The notes beneath the pieces are model-generated. The model ran no database searches and had not been told where the DNA came from. It saw only the letters and a program-made list of their open reading frames with translations. A program made the position numbers and the translations under genes. A stretch of 64,000 bases of DNA from Anniella stebbinsi (Eukaryota > Chordata > Lepidosauria > Squamata > Anniellidae), in the NCBI GenBank assembly GCA_029215795.1, contig JARDYH010000004.1:216544517-216608516 (forward strand). The letters run 5' to 3'. Numbering within the stretch: the first letter of the stretch is position 1; every line of letters begins with the position of its first letter. Shown piece after piece: positions 53,396 through 63,934 of the stretch.

Positions 53396-54204
53396 GGCTG
53401 GACAGCCCTTGAACTAGAGGATATCTTCAGAAAAGAGGAGAGCCCCCTGGCCGCCATTCAAAGGGAGGACTGTCCACTGTAAAAGAGGAGACATGGCCAT
53501 CCTATAGATCCAGCAGATCCAAAGCCGGCTTCTCCTTGCCCATAGGCCTTTTTACCTGCATGGGTGTAGTGGTGGTCTCCGTAACAGTGAAGGTCCACAC
53601 CACCAGCAGAAGTGCTTCTCTTCACAATCAGAGATGGGCAGAAACATAGCAATGCAAATTTAGCCCCCTCCAGCCATCAACATCAGGATTAGGATTATGG
53701 GATTATTTTTGTACGTGGAATAAGAGCAAAAGTTTTCTCGTCTTAACTGAGTTCTGTTTGTTAAATTACTTCGGCAGCTTTCCACAAATAATCAACCAAC
53801 ATTTGCTAGAAATTTACAACTCTATGATTTGATACAATAATGATCCTCCCCTCTTTTGGAGACTTTTTGGGGTCTCCTATGGGGAAAGCGTACCCTGTTT
53901 TTGAAAAGACAAAAAAAAGTTTTGCAAATCTATATTTACGGCATTGAAATGCACTTAATACTATTGTTTATGAAAAACAAATATTAAAGCATCAAGTCTC
54001 CCCAAATTATGTCATGTTTTTTTAAAAAAACTAAATATTATTTTACTTAAGTTTTTGTTTCACTATAGGCTACTCAGAAACTCTCTATAGGGTTACTAAA
54101 AGTAGAATATGTCAGGGCTCCTGTTCAATTAATAGTTGTGTAAAATGGGGTTTCATTCCCAGTTTGATTTTTTCACCTGGGGCATAAGAATTTGCCTCTC
54201 CCAA
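53396..54204. other. Unassigned, with weak hAT-like relic
   Basis: 54088-54165 (TATAGGGTTACTAAAAGTAG, GTCAGGGCTCCTGTTCAATT, TAGTTGTGTAAAATGGGG) may be a very diverged arm of the palindromic family. Otherwise AT-rich and unassigned. Confidence 0.3.
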
Positions 54205-54350
54205 AATTTCCAATTCTATTTGAGAGGAAGAGTACTGTTGCACTCACGTCTTGCTTGTGGGTTTCCCACAGGCAGCTGGTTGGCCACTGTGTGAACAGAA
54301 TGCTGGAAGAGTTGGACCTTTGGTCTGATCCAGCATGGCTCCTCTTACGT
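54205..54350 (+). mobile_element. TTCTTATG-tailed SINE-like repeat
   Basis: GTACTGTTGCACTCACGTCT, TTGCTTGTGGGTTTCCCACA, GCAGCTGGTTGGCCACTGTG and TGATCCAGCATGGCTCCTCT, ending TACGTTCTGAC. Confidence 0.75.
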
Positions 54351-56087
54351 TCTGACTTGGTATAAATAAGGCAGCTTCATATATTCCTGGCTGTATTAGC
54401 AACAGCTAACCTAAGATAGGTGAATGCCTCTTATCTAACTCTAGTTTGTGAGCATAAAAGTCATTCCAAAGGAGGTCTGTGACTGGATCACTTAACCCTT
54501 GGACGATGTCCAAGAAAGGCAGAATTATTTGTGTCATGTTCCAGATGAGACCATTACTTCTCTCTGTAGTTGTTGGCATTCTTGCCACTGTTGTTTTCAT
54601 TTTACTGCAATCACCAAAGTCCTTGGCATCTATGATGAGATGGTGCTCTTGCTTAGCTAATACCAACCTGCCTAAGACATGGATATGTGCTTTTAGCCAG
54701 ATCACAAACATCAGGAAGTTGTACTGAGTTATACAAAATTGCTACAAGGCAATTCAGTAGAAATTCAATAGGTAGCGCTTTTCCCGCATTTAGATGCAGC
54801 AACGCATCACCTGTTAGTTTTTAGCCTGCTTTGTAGTTGTTAAAGGCTGTTAAAATCCCTAATTTTGGGGGGAGGAGGGGGGGATGTGTGCAGAGAATAA
54901 GGACAATGGCAAGAAGTCTTAATATTCAGTTTGGAATGAAATGGCCTTTCAAGAACTCCCCCCAAAGGAGACTGACAATGTAATTTGTAGTTGAGAGGGC
55001 TGCCAAAGGCATCCACAAGGCTTTGCTCTTTTTAAATGAAATTCCTATGACAAAGCTAATAATAGCAGGAAAAGCTTGCAGTTGGGTCATTTGCTCATAG
55101 GCAAGGTACTGTCAAGTATAATTACATTTGCTTTCTCTGCTGAAAGTTATGTATCCATCTAAAAGGAACCTACAGCTCTTGATGTCCATAAGCCAAACCA
55201 ATTATACTGAAAGACCCAAAACAGCCACTTTTGCCCACCACCCAATACTACATTGCCATATGATTGATATGATCTCGGGAGGTCAGAGAAATCTGTGATG
55301 GGATCAAATGAATTCCACAGCAGACTGGCTTCTCCCAAATCACATGGATTCCACAGACTTGTGAAGCAGTTCTTTTACTTTCCAGAATGTTACGCAAATT
55401 TAGTTTTAGAAAACTACATACATTTTTTTTAAATGACTGAAAATGTGCATTTGACCCATAGGCTAAAGCGTGAAAATGTGCAATTCTGCCAATGAGAGGA
55501 TGACGGAACGGAAGGCCCACCTAACACCCCAGAGACCTGCACTGGCTGCTCTCCTGCTAGGGCAATCCGACAGCAGAAAACTGCTTGGGGCAATTCTTTA
55601 AAATGCAGACATGTGCATTAAAATCTGTACTTTTGGGGAAATGTATTAAAATGTGCCTTTTTTAAAAAAATGTGGATGAAAATGTGGACAACTTTTCAAT
55701 CGGACTCCAAAAAAAATCACAATCTGTTGCAAAATTGAGATAGAATGAACTTAGCATTGGAAAAATGAGAAACTGACCTTGCAAAATTCATTCATCCTGA
55801 CAAATTCACCCCTCTCTCTCTCTCTCTCTCCCTCCCTCCCTTTCTGGCAACACCTTGTTTTTCTTCTCTCTCTTCCTCTTCCTCTCAGCCTAGCAGGTTG
55901 CCAGCGGAGAGACCAGTTCCTCTTGCCAGAGGCATGAATAAATAAATAAAAATCAGGAAGACTCTCTGGTCCCAGTCCATGTCGCCACACTGACTAAAGA
56001 TGGCAGCCTGAGGCTGAAAGATTATGGCTTGCCTGGAATGTTCTTAGCTGATCTGTATCCAAATTAGCTCAGTGGTACTATGTAAAA
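54351..56087. other. Unassigned stretch
   Basis: No gene or clear repeat. 55380-55745 has repeated AAAATGTGCATT / AAAATGTGCAATT / TTAAAATGTGCC words, perhaps an old element. (CT)n at 55809-55840. Confidence 0.45.
55809..55840. repeat. (CT)n/(CCCT)n microsatellite
   Basis: Pyrimidine tract of CT then CCCT units. Confidence 0.9.
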
Positions 56088-56388
56088 CAGGGAGTGGAGA
56101 ACCTCTTTTAGCTTAAGAGTTGAATTCCATTTCAGATAAGCTCTTGTGCACTTGTGGGTGAGGCTGAATGCAAAAAGGGTGGGACCAAAAATACAAAAAA
56201 AATCAGCATGTTTTCACTCTTATTGCCAGTAACTAAGTCTTAGGAGAGGCATTTCAGCATTTAGAATGAGGAAAAAACTGCAGAAATGCCAGAAAACCAT
56301 CAAATTGTTCACAGTTAGGGGGAAAGGGGATGGGGCCAGAGGATGGCCATTTGGATTTTGCCACCAGGTCTGAGGTTCTACGCCCCTA
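56088..56388 (+). mobile_element. 301-bp hAT-like non-autonomous element (GGGGAACC family)
   Basis: Left CAGGGAGTGGAGAACCTC, right GAGGTTCTACGCCCCTA: imperfect inverted termini. Flanks ATGTAAAA (56080-56087) and ATGTAGAA (56389-56396) form an 8-bp TSD with one mismatch. The body matches 1068-1408 and 6489-6845. This copy supports the hAT assignment for the family. Confidence 0.8.
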
Positions 56389-56396
56389 ATGTAGAA

Positions 56397-56670
56397 GAAC
56401 AACCCATCTCCTTCTAAGCTCAAAGAACTTTGACCATTGGGTGTATAGAAATGTAATAAAGAAACAAAGAAAGAAGTGAGTCAAACTGACCTGTCAATGA
56501 AATTATTCTCTTGAGGTGTTGCCCACCTAATGCACTTTCAGTATATTTAATCCTGATAAATTAATTATCTTTGCTTCCACAAGAGCAAATTCTCCAAATC
56601 ACCAACCTGGATACTTGAGGGTGGTTTCCATGTTCCATTCATTTTAACAGGTGTTCCTCCTCCTCCTCCT
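56397..56670. other. Unassigned stretch
   Basis: Nothing recognised beyond a (TCC)n bit at 56657-56671. Confidence 0.5.
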
Positions 56671-56678
56671 CTTTCTAA

Positions 56679-58001
56679 TAGGGGTGTGCACGGACCCCCC
56701 GGATCGGATCGGGACCCGGATCGGGACCTCCAATTTTGTCCCGGACCGGTTCGGACAAAATCGGAGGCCTCCCGGACCGGATCGAGTCCGATCCCGACCC
56801 AAAAATCGTAAATTTTTGGATCGGCCGCCATTTTTTCCCCCATAGACTTGCATTGCAATGCAAGTCTATGAGGAAAAAATGGCGGTGGGTGGCTGAGGGG
56901 GGGCCTAACTCCCTCCCCCCCCCGGGGCCGTCCGCTGTGGACGGCCCCGGCAGGTAAGCCCCCTCCCCCGCGCTCCCTACCCCCCCTGGGGCCGCCCGCT
57001 TCCATCCGCTGGCGCCCGCGGGCGCCAGCGGATAGAAGCGGACGGCTCCGGGGGGGGTAAGCCCCCTTCCCCGCCACTGCTTACCTTCTCGGCCCGTCCG
57101 CTCCCATCCAGCGCCGGCGGCTACTACCAGCGGGCTCCGCGGCCTACTCTCGAGTAGCGCGCCGGGTGATGACATCACCCGGCGCGCCACCCTGGAGTAG
57201 GCCGCGGAGCCTGCTGGTAGTAGTAGGCGCCGGCGCCAGGACGAGAGCCGCCGGGACGGGAAGGTAAGGGCCCCCCTCCCCCCTCCGCGCGCCCCCTCCT
57301 CCCCTCCACGCACCCCCTGCTTACCTTCCCGGCCCGGCGGCTCCCGTCCGGCGCCGGCGCCTACTACTACCAGCAGGCTCCGCGGCCTGCTCTAGAGTAG
57401 CGCGCCGGGTGATGACATCACCCGGCGCGCCACCCTAGAGCAGGCCGCGGAGCCTGCTGGTAGTAGTAGGCGCCGGCGCCGGGACGGGAGCCGCCGGGAC
57501 GGGAAGGTAAGGGCCCCCCTCCCCCCTCCGCGCGCCCCCTCCTCCCCTCCACGCACCCCCTGCTTACCTTCTCGGCCTGTCCGCTCCCGTCCGGGGCCGG
57601 CGGCTACCACCAGCAGGCTCCGCGGCCTGCTCTAGAGTAGCGCACCGGGTGATGACATCACCCGGCGCGCCACCCTAGAGCAGGCCGCGGAGCCCGCTGG
57701 TAGTAGCTGCTAGTGCCGGACGGGAGCGGACGGGCCGAGAAGGTAAGCGCCCCCCTCCTCCCCCCCCCGCTGTCCACTTTCATCGGCGGGCGCCCGCTGG
57801 CACCCGCCAATGGAAGCGGCGGTGGGCGCCCGTGGGCGCCCGCCGATCCGCCGATCCGCCGAACCGGTTCGGAGCCTTTTCGGACCGGTTCGGATTGGAT
57901 CGGCCGATCCAGCTGCGGGATCGGAAATCGGATAATTTATCCGATTTCCCACTGGACCGGACTCGGATCGTGGATCGGGTCCGATCCAGTGCACATCCCT
58001 A
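56679..58001. mobile_element. 1323-bp GC-rich hAT-like element with three palindromic modules
   Basis: Ends TAGGGGTGTGCACGGACC...GTGCACATCCCTA. A perfect 8-bp TSD CTTTCTAA lies at 56671-56678 and 58002-58009. Subterminal arrays of GGATCGG-type words occur at both ends. Three palindromic modules are centred on GGGTGATGACATCACCC at 57172, 57415 and 57655 (spacing 243 and 240). CpG-rich, unlike its surroundings. Long open frames on both strands (up to 212 codons) follow from GC richness and are Gly/Arg/Pro-rich without motifs. Non-autonomous. Confidence 0.93.
56825..56886. repeat. Near-perfect 62-bp palindrome inside the GC-rich element
   Basis: The core CATAGACTTGCATTG/CAATGCAAGTCTATG is a perfect 30-bp palindrome (56841-56870). 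Its flanks CCGCCATTTTTTCC and GGAAAAAATGGCGG extend the arms. Would fold as a long hairpin. Confidence 0.93.
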
Positions 58002-58011
58002 CTTTCTAATA

Positions 58012-58563
58012 CTACTACATTTATATCCCACCCTTTTCCCTCTTGCAAGGAACCCAAGGTGGCTGACATGATTCTCCTTTCCATTTTATCCTCACAACAA
58101 CCCTGTGAGGAAGTTTAGGCTAGGCTGACTATCTGAAAAGGAGGACAGGGCTCATATAACTTTAACAGTTGTAGAGGAAAGGGAATTTCATCAGGTGTCA
58201 TTTGTATGCAATTAGCTCCTGGTGAAATTCCCTCTTCATCACAACTGTTAAAGGTGCAGGCACTATACTAGAGTGACCATATACAAAAGAAGGCAGGGTG
58301 CCTGCAACTTTAACTGTTGTGATGAAGAGGGAATATCACCAGGAACGAATTGCATACAAATGACACTGGTTGAAATTCCCTTTTCTCTACAACTGTTAAA
58401 GTTATATGAGCCCTGTCCTCCTTTTCAGATGGTCAGCCTAGGTTAGGCTGAGAGTCTGTGACTGGCCCAAAGGCACTCAATGGGATTCATGGCCAAGTGG
58501 GGACTAGAAACTGGATCTCCCGAGTCCCAGCCCAACACTACGATGACTACATCACAGTGGCTG
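58012..58563 (-). mobile_element. tRNA-derived SINE interrupted by a 320-bp hAT-like MITE
   Basis: Minus copy: ACTACATTTATATCCCACC, TTTTATCCTCACAACAACCC, interrupted at 58121, resuming GGTTAGGCTGAGAGTCTGTG, GATTCATGGCCAAGTGGGGA and ACTGGATCTCCCGAGTCCC. It abuts the TSD of the 1323-bp element. Confidence 0.88.
58121..58440 (+). mobile_element. 320-bp palindromic hAT-like MITE, full length, inside SINE
   Basis: Ends TAGGCTGACT...GGTCAGCCTA. TSD GTTTAGGC (58113-58120) and GGTTAGGC (58441-58448), seven of eight matching. Plus-orientation centre. Confidence 0.94.
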
Positions 58564-59503
58564 TTTTACAAGGGGATTTACAAGAAATAAACAGAGATTA
58601 CAACCAACCATAAATATCGGAAAGCTAACACAAATGAATGAATGATGATGATGATTTTAAAAAGCATGATAAAGCTAATAAAACAAAGATAAAACACAAA
58701 ACAGCAACAGCACAACCCTAAAACCAGAGAGAGAGAGAGACCGTTCTGAAAACAGCCAGCCCATTCTTAAGATTATCTCCTCAGGGCCAGCATCAAGGGT
58801 AGGTATGGTTGGACTCCTGCCAAGGGTTCACATCCTGCCAAGGGCTCTCTGCCTGTCAAGCAAGCAAGTAGTAGCAATGATAAAGAAGAGGAGGATGAAC
58901 AGGAGCTGGTGTCAATGGCGGTGAGAAGATAGACTCACTGGAGCAGAGAGCCCATTGAGGGTGTCTTGCCCAATGGCTCTCAAAAGCATGGAGCCGGCAC
59001 TGCACTTCCTGACCTATCAGCAGAGAGATCAAAAATTAGGGCCCAGGTGGTCTTCTCTAGAGAGAGCATCCAGCACATGGGGTTTGCATATATTTCTCTT
59101 CATTTCTTAGGGAAAGGAATACCTGCACGGTTGTACAGAGCTCTTGGGATACTAGACTGTGAGCATCAACTTCAGTTCTCTTCCTGCAAATGCTTTTACA
59201 GACATTAAGCCATGATGAATGAATACTGCAAAACAAAACAAAAATCTCTATCAATGTTTAATAAACATGTACGTTTATAAGAAATCCAAATTTTATAGAA
59301 CATATTTTAGATTACAATAGATTGCTCAAGTACTAAAACTATCTCCCTTTAAATATTCATAGTGCAGAGCTATTTACATGGCGATCATTGCTCTAAAACA
59401 AATCCACTCATACATACAAGGATTCCATCCCTCAACATATTTTAAAAAATAATAATAAAGCACCTCCTCCCTACCATGCTGGGAAACAGTGGTGCTGCTA
59501 GGT
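58564..59503. other. Unassigned stretch
   Basis: 58570-58720 is A-rich (ATAAAACACAAAACAGCAAC) and may be an inverted LINE 3' UTR. (GA)n at 58731-58742. No gene recognised. Confidence 0.4.
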
Positions 59504-59612
59504 CCGGGGTGGGGAACCTCTTTCAGCCCGAGTAGCAATTTTGGAGAAGCTCTCAGGGGCCATTGATGGAAGCTGATGGCTCCGGTTTCAGTGGGCCAAT
59601 GAATCCATGGAG
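59504..59612. mobile_element. Two abutting element fragments
   Basis: 59504-59560 is the left end of the GGGGAACC hAT-like family (GGGGTGGGGAACCTCTTTCA). 59561-59612 (GATGGAAGCTGATGGCTCCG, GTTTCAGTGGGCCAATGAAT) is a left fragment of the CAGTGGAGGCTGGTGG family. Confidence 0.5.
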
Positions 59613-59952
59613 TAGATCCCATAGGTTAGCTGCTGGGTGAATCATCTTCTGCTTAGCACTGACCTGGAGTAATATAGGATATCTTAAGATCTCAAGAAAA
59701 AGCTTTCCAATTAGTAATCTCTCCAAGGTCTTCTAAAAGAAACATTATCGGCATTTTACTGGGGCTAAGCATATAACCTAGCCTAAGTACAGGTAACTGA
59801 AACAACAGCACATTCTTTCCTTGCTTTCTCTGCCTGTCATTTCCCTCCCTTCCTCTGTTGTTTCTATTGCGTTGAATTTCAGTTTGGAACTTCCTTGGGA
59901 CAGGAACCTATCCTCATGAACAATGTAAAATGTCAGCTCACTGATTGCACTG
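59613..59952. other. Unassigned stretch
   Basis: Nothing recognised. Confidence 0.5.
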
Positions 59953-60045
59953 TATCAGGGGTGGGGAGACTATTGGTCATGCTGGCTGGGGCTGATGGGA
60001 GTTGTAGTCCAACTACATCCAAAGGGCCAGAGGTTCCCCAACACT
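59953..60045. mobile_element. Foldback MITE fragment
   Basis: GGGGTGGGGAGACTATTGG, GCTGGCTGGGGCTGATGGGA, GTTGTAGTCCAACTACATCC, AGGTTCCCCAACACTG. Asymmetrically decayed member of the GGGAGTTGTAG family. Confidence 0.6.
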
Positions 60046-61299
60046 GCATGATCATCATTATTATCCTCTTCATCATTTTACCCGGTTTCTGATGCTATTT
60101 GTCTAACTATATACATCCCTAATGTCCCTCAAAAAAGGAGGGGAATTAATCTTTTCATCTCTACTGAGGTGCTAGATTAAGACTTCCGTCCCACATGCAC
60201 TGACCTGGAGGAGTACATCTGACCAAACTTCATGCTGCGTATTTCCGAATAAACATGGATAGAAGCCGGCTGCATCTCCTGATGCAGGCATCTGTGAATA
60301 ATGTATCATTTAAGGAAACTGATGAGGGTTGTTTTGTCGTTGTTTTAATTGCAGGAACTTTCTTCTAGAAAGGCTACTAGAGAATGCTGCTCCTTTGATA
60401 ATCAGAAATCTTGTTCTGATGCTATCCGACCTAAATTATGATGGGACGATTTATATTTACATGTATTCTAATATATGTTGTGAGTGCTGCTATCTGCAAG
60501 TAGGAGAAACGTACTGGGAAACTTAATTGTTAGGGCTTTTTTAATGTCATTGCTCTTGGACAGAGGCAAGTATTGTAAGGACTGAGCGAATGAGATAGAT
60601 TCTTCCTGACAGGCTAAGCCATTGGCTTGCCTATTCTGCTGAATTCGGGCCAATTTTATTTCCTGGCAGCTCAGTAAAAGGGGAATAGGGATGCTGGCAG
60701 GCATACTTAGTTAGAAGATCCCTACTTAAAGGGATTCTACAGTATGTTCCCAAGGGTTGGGTGTAGTAGGCTTATGTTTTCGGCACTCTAGGCCCTTTTT
60801 GATTTAAAGCTTGCAAGACCTTCAAAGGAAACCGTTTCAACTATTTAAAAGGAACATGTATTTGGAAACTGTATGAAATTTATTTTGGGCAGTGCTTTAG
60901 GGACACATCTCTATGGAGTTGGCCGCTCCCATTTCCTCTCCCATCAAGAAACCAGTTAAGATGGAGTTCTCCATTATTCGCTGATTCAAATCCATCACTG
61001 TCACGTTGACCCCATTTTACATTATTTTGTATCCTTTAAAATTTGCATGGAGAATTATAAGCCTACATAATCAAACATATATTTTACAAAGAGCAAGAAG
61101 AAAGTGGAAAAGGGGCTTGTTCCAGCTGAGCCAACCATTAGGCAGCATGAGGTACTTGCCTCAGTTGGCAGGTGCTGGGGGTCAGGGGGCAATGAATTCC
61201 TAGCCATTCCCATCCCCCTGAAATGGTGATCCTGCAATGGCTGTGCTTGCTTGTTGTTGGCCTGGACTAGCTACCTGTCTCACCTAATTTTCTTAGTAT
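60046..61299. other. Unassigned stretch
   Basis: No gene recognised. 60465-60533 has a weak Cys-rich LQVGET reading that could be retroelement debris. Confidence 0.4.
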
Positions 61300-61475
61300 T
61301 GATTTATATTTATTCACAGCATTTCTATCCCACTCTTCAGTCAAAAGAGTCCCAGAGTGGCTTACAAGAATCAACAATCAGATAGTCCCTGCCCTCAGGA
61401 TCACAATCAAAGACATGAACTGCAAGGAAAGGGATTGGGAGGGAAGAGTAGGATGGGGGGGGGGAACGGGACAAA
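61300..61475 (-). mobile_element. LINE-like 3' tail
   Basis: ATTTATTCACAGCATTTCTA, TCCCACTCTTCAGTCAAAAG, AGTCCCAGAGTGGCTTACAA and AGTCCCTGCCCTCAGGATCA: the layout of an inverted LINE 3' UTR (tail, CCACTCTTC, GCTTAC). No other copy in the window. Confidence 0.5.
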
Positions 61476-62024
61476 CGGACTCATGATGGTGATGCTTCAT
61501 TCATTTGCCCAGGTATACACTGCATCTTGTCCATCTGTTCTTTGCTGGGCTGTTCCTCTTTTCTTCCTTCTCTTCAACCTTTTCTCTTCTTTTGAGTTCA
61601 AGCCTAATCTATTAATTTTCCCATCCTGCAAGACGTTTCCTCTTACACCCTTCTGGTGGCAGTTGAGCAAGGGAGAGACCACCATGGGGATGGCAGCAGC
61701 TAGATGGTAGCAACTCACCTGGCCTTTTCTACTTCTTCTCCCATCCCCTCAGGGCAAGAACATCCCTCAGAAAGCCTTCTGCTGGCAGCTGAGAAAAGCC
61801 CTGACTGAGTAAGCATTAAGATAGGGCAGCCAGCCTAGGCCAGGCACTCCAGTACATGCGCATGCCTCACACGATGCATGCGGTCACGGTCACTGCTGCA
61901 TTGCAGTTTTTTGAGCAGGGAGTGAGCAGATATCAAGTGGAGGGGTGAGTGAGCGGCAGTGAGGCATTGGGAGGCAGAGCTGTGTCAACCATACAGCCTA
62001 CCCTGTGACCCCTAGGCTAGCCTG
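61476..62024. other. Unassigned stretch
   Basis: No gene or repeat recognised. Confidence 0.5.
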
Positions 62025-62290
62025 CTTCATAAGAAGAGCCACGCTGGATCATCCCCAGGGTCCACCTAGTTCAACATTCTGTTCACGCAGTGGCCAAGCA
62101 GCTGCCCAGAGGAAACCCACAAGCAGGACATGAGAGGAACAGCACCCTCCCGTCCATGTACCCTTGGGCATGATGGAGGATGCTGTCCTGTTGCACGACA
62201 AATTCGCTTCTGTATATGGAATGGGGGTGCACCATCTTGTCCTTCTCTTCAGGCAGCCAAATGTCTGAATTCTGCTGATAGCCCATGATA
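62025..62290 (-). mobile_element. TTCTTATG-tailed SINE-like repeat
   Basis: CTTCATAAGAAGAGCCACGC, TCCACCTAGTTCAACATTCT, GTTCACGCAGTGGCCAAGCA, AACCCACAAGCAGGACATGA and GGAACAGCACCCTCCCGTCC; the less conserved remainder runs to about 62290. Confidence 0.7.
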
Positions 62291-62473
62291 ACCCCTCATT
62301 TGCCAGCTAGAATGAAAGAGGTAGGCAGTGAAATGAAGTTAACCGAAGCCTCAATGTCAACAAATCATGAACGTGAAGTTAACCATCCAGATGCTCCTTT
62401 CCATTCAAATGAAGACATCACTCTCACCTTCATTCCCTAGAGCAGGGCAGCAATAGATGAGAAGGGGCTAGAT

Positions 62474-62609
62474 CAAGGGTGGGCAACTTTTAGCCCTCCA
62501 GATGTTTTGATCTACAACTCCCATGATCCTTCACCATTGGCTATGCTGGCTAGGGCTGCTGGGAGATGCAGGCCAAAACATCTGGAGGACCACAACTTGC
62601 CCACCCTTG
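62474..62609. mobile_element. Foldback hAT-like MITE, 136 bp (CAAGGGTGGGCAAC family)
   Basis: Termini CAAGGGTGGGCAACTT and AACTTGCCCACCCTTG, with inner arms CCTCCAGATGTTTTG and CAAAACATCTGGAGG, nearly a complete hairpin. Flanks GGCTAGAT and GACCTGAT match at five of eight positions, a possible eroded 8-bp TSD. Confidence 0.85.
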
Positions 62610-63934
62610 GACCTGATAGTTCAAAGTCTTTCCCTGCTTGTCTCTTCTCCTAGATCCTGGGGACTACTCTGCAACTCAGATGATCTCTCACACGTCCCAC
62701 TCTCTCCCACACCTGTGCAATTTTTCAAGCCTCCAACAGCAACGGAGACATGGGAGGGGTTGTTTTGTTGTTATTGTTGTTGTTATGTTGTCTTTTCCCT
62801 TATGCTCTGGCTGTTTGGGAAGTTATGCTGCAGATTGGATCAATTTCAATGCAGTCCTGACCTGTTCTATACTTCTTAGCATCCATAAGGCATAAATTGA
62901 TTCCGATGTCAGTGGTTCCTGTTTGTAGACCATGCTGTTTTGTCTCCTGAAGCCAGATGAAGATATGGGGAAGCATAGTAGCCAAAACATCCCTGATTCA
63001 AACCTCATCTGATCCATGAATTGACTTGGTGGCCACTATCTCTCAACTCCTGTCCCCCTCTGTATTATGGAGATAACAAGCAGGGGCCTCTGCATGTGTT
63101 TGTGTGTATGTGTGGCAGGGGGTGGGGAGGAGGCACGGTGGGAGAATCACTCTCTCTGTGTGAGTGTGGGGAATGAATTGGCATGAGAAGATGTTTTCTG
63201 GGAACCCATCATGTGATTGTGCCAATTCCCTTGCGTTGACACACACGTGATTCTTTCGAAAAGTTACAGTGCATTTGGCACCATATAGTGTTCATTAATC
63301 TACAAGGTTGTTTCGTGACTGAGCAATAAACGAGAATGAACCTGAGGGCACAACTAGACATTACCAACAACAACAACAACCCCTGGGCCTGAGTCTGCCA
63401 CTAAGAAAAAAGTCCTCACATTTCCTCTTCCTTTCCCCTTTGACATGTAGAAAAGAAATATGTGCTGCTGTGCTACCTTGCATTTCCCCGTGGCAGTCAT
63501 AGATGTGGAGTGGGGAAGGTGATGACGTGATGACATTACATAATATGTTTCATTATGAGTTACGGAGTGGGGGAAAGAGGAAGGGGAACCTGAAACAGGG
63601 GAAGTTGTTCCCACTCTGCCTAGAGGTAGTTGTTCTTAATAATTAAAGAATACAAACAGTATATCTATCCATCCATCTGTCTATAACTATCTAACAGCCC
63701 ACAATACGCTGAACTCCTAAATGGCCTGCTGACATATTTAAAGTACTCAAGTAAAGGCATTAACACCTTAGTGTGCACAGTCTACTGAACCTACAATTTT
63801 AGAAAAAGGCAAACCCCACCAAACATTAAAATTGTGCATGTGTATGACCAGGATGATTAAAAAAGAAAGAAAAAGCAGGGGTTCATGACAGAGCTGGTAC
63901 CAGCAGACTAGTGGTGGAGTGCTAAACATGTTGA
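62610..63934. other. Unassigned stretch
   Basis: No gene or repeat recognised. Short (TTG)n near 62765-62790, (AAC)n near 63365-63380 and (ATCC)n near 63665. Confidence 0.5.

Noticed and set aside
56565..57313. Long Gly/Arg/Pro-rich open frames on both strands
   Set aside because: They lie within the GC-rich transposable element, where stop codons are rare by composition. No motif, and overlapping frames of similar length exist on both strands.
56679..58001. CpG island marking a host gene promoter
   Set aside because: The boundaries coincide exactly with an element with terminal repeats and a TSD, so the GC-richness belongs to the insertion.
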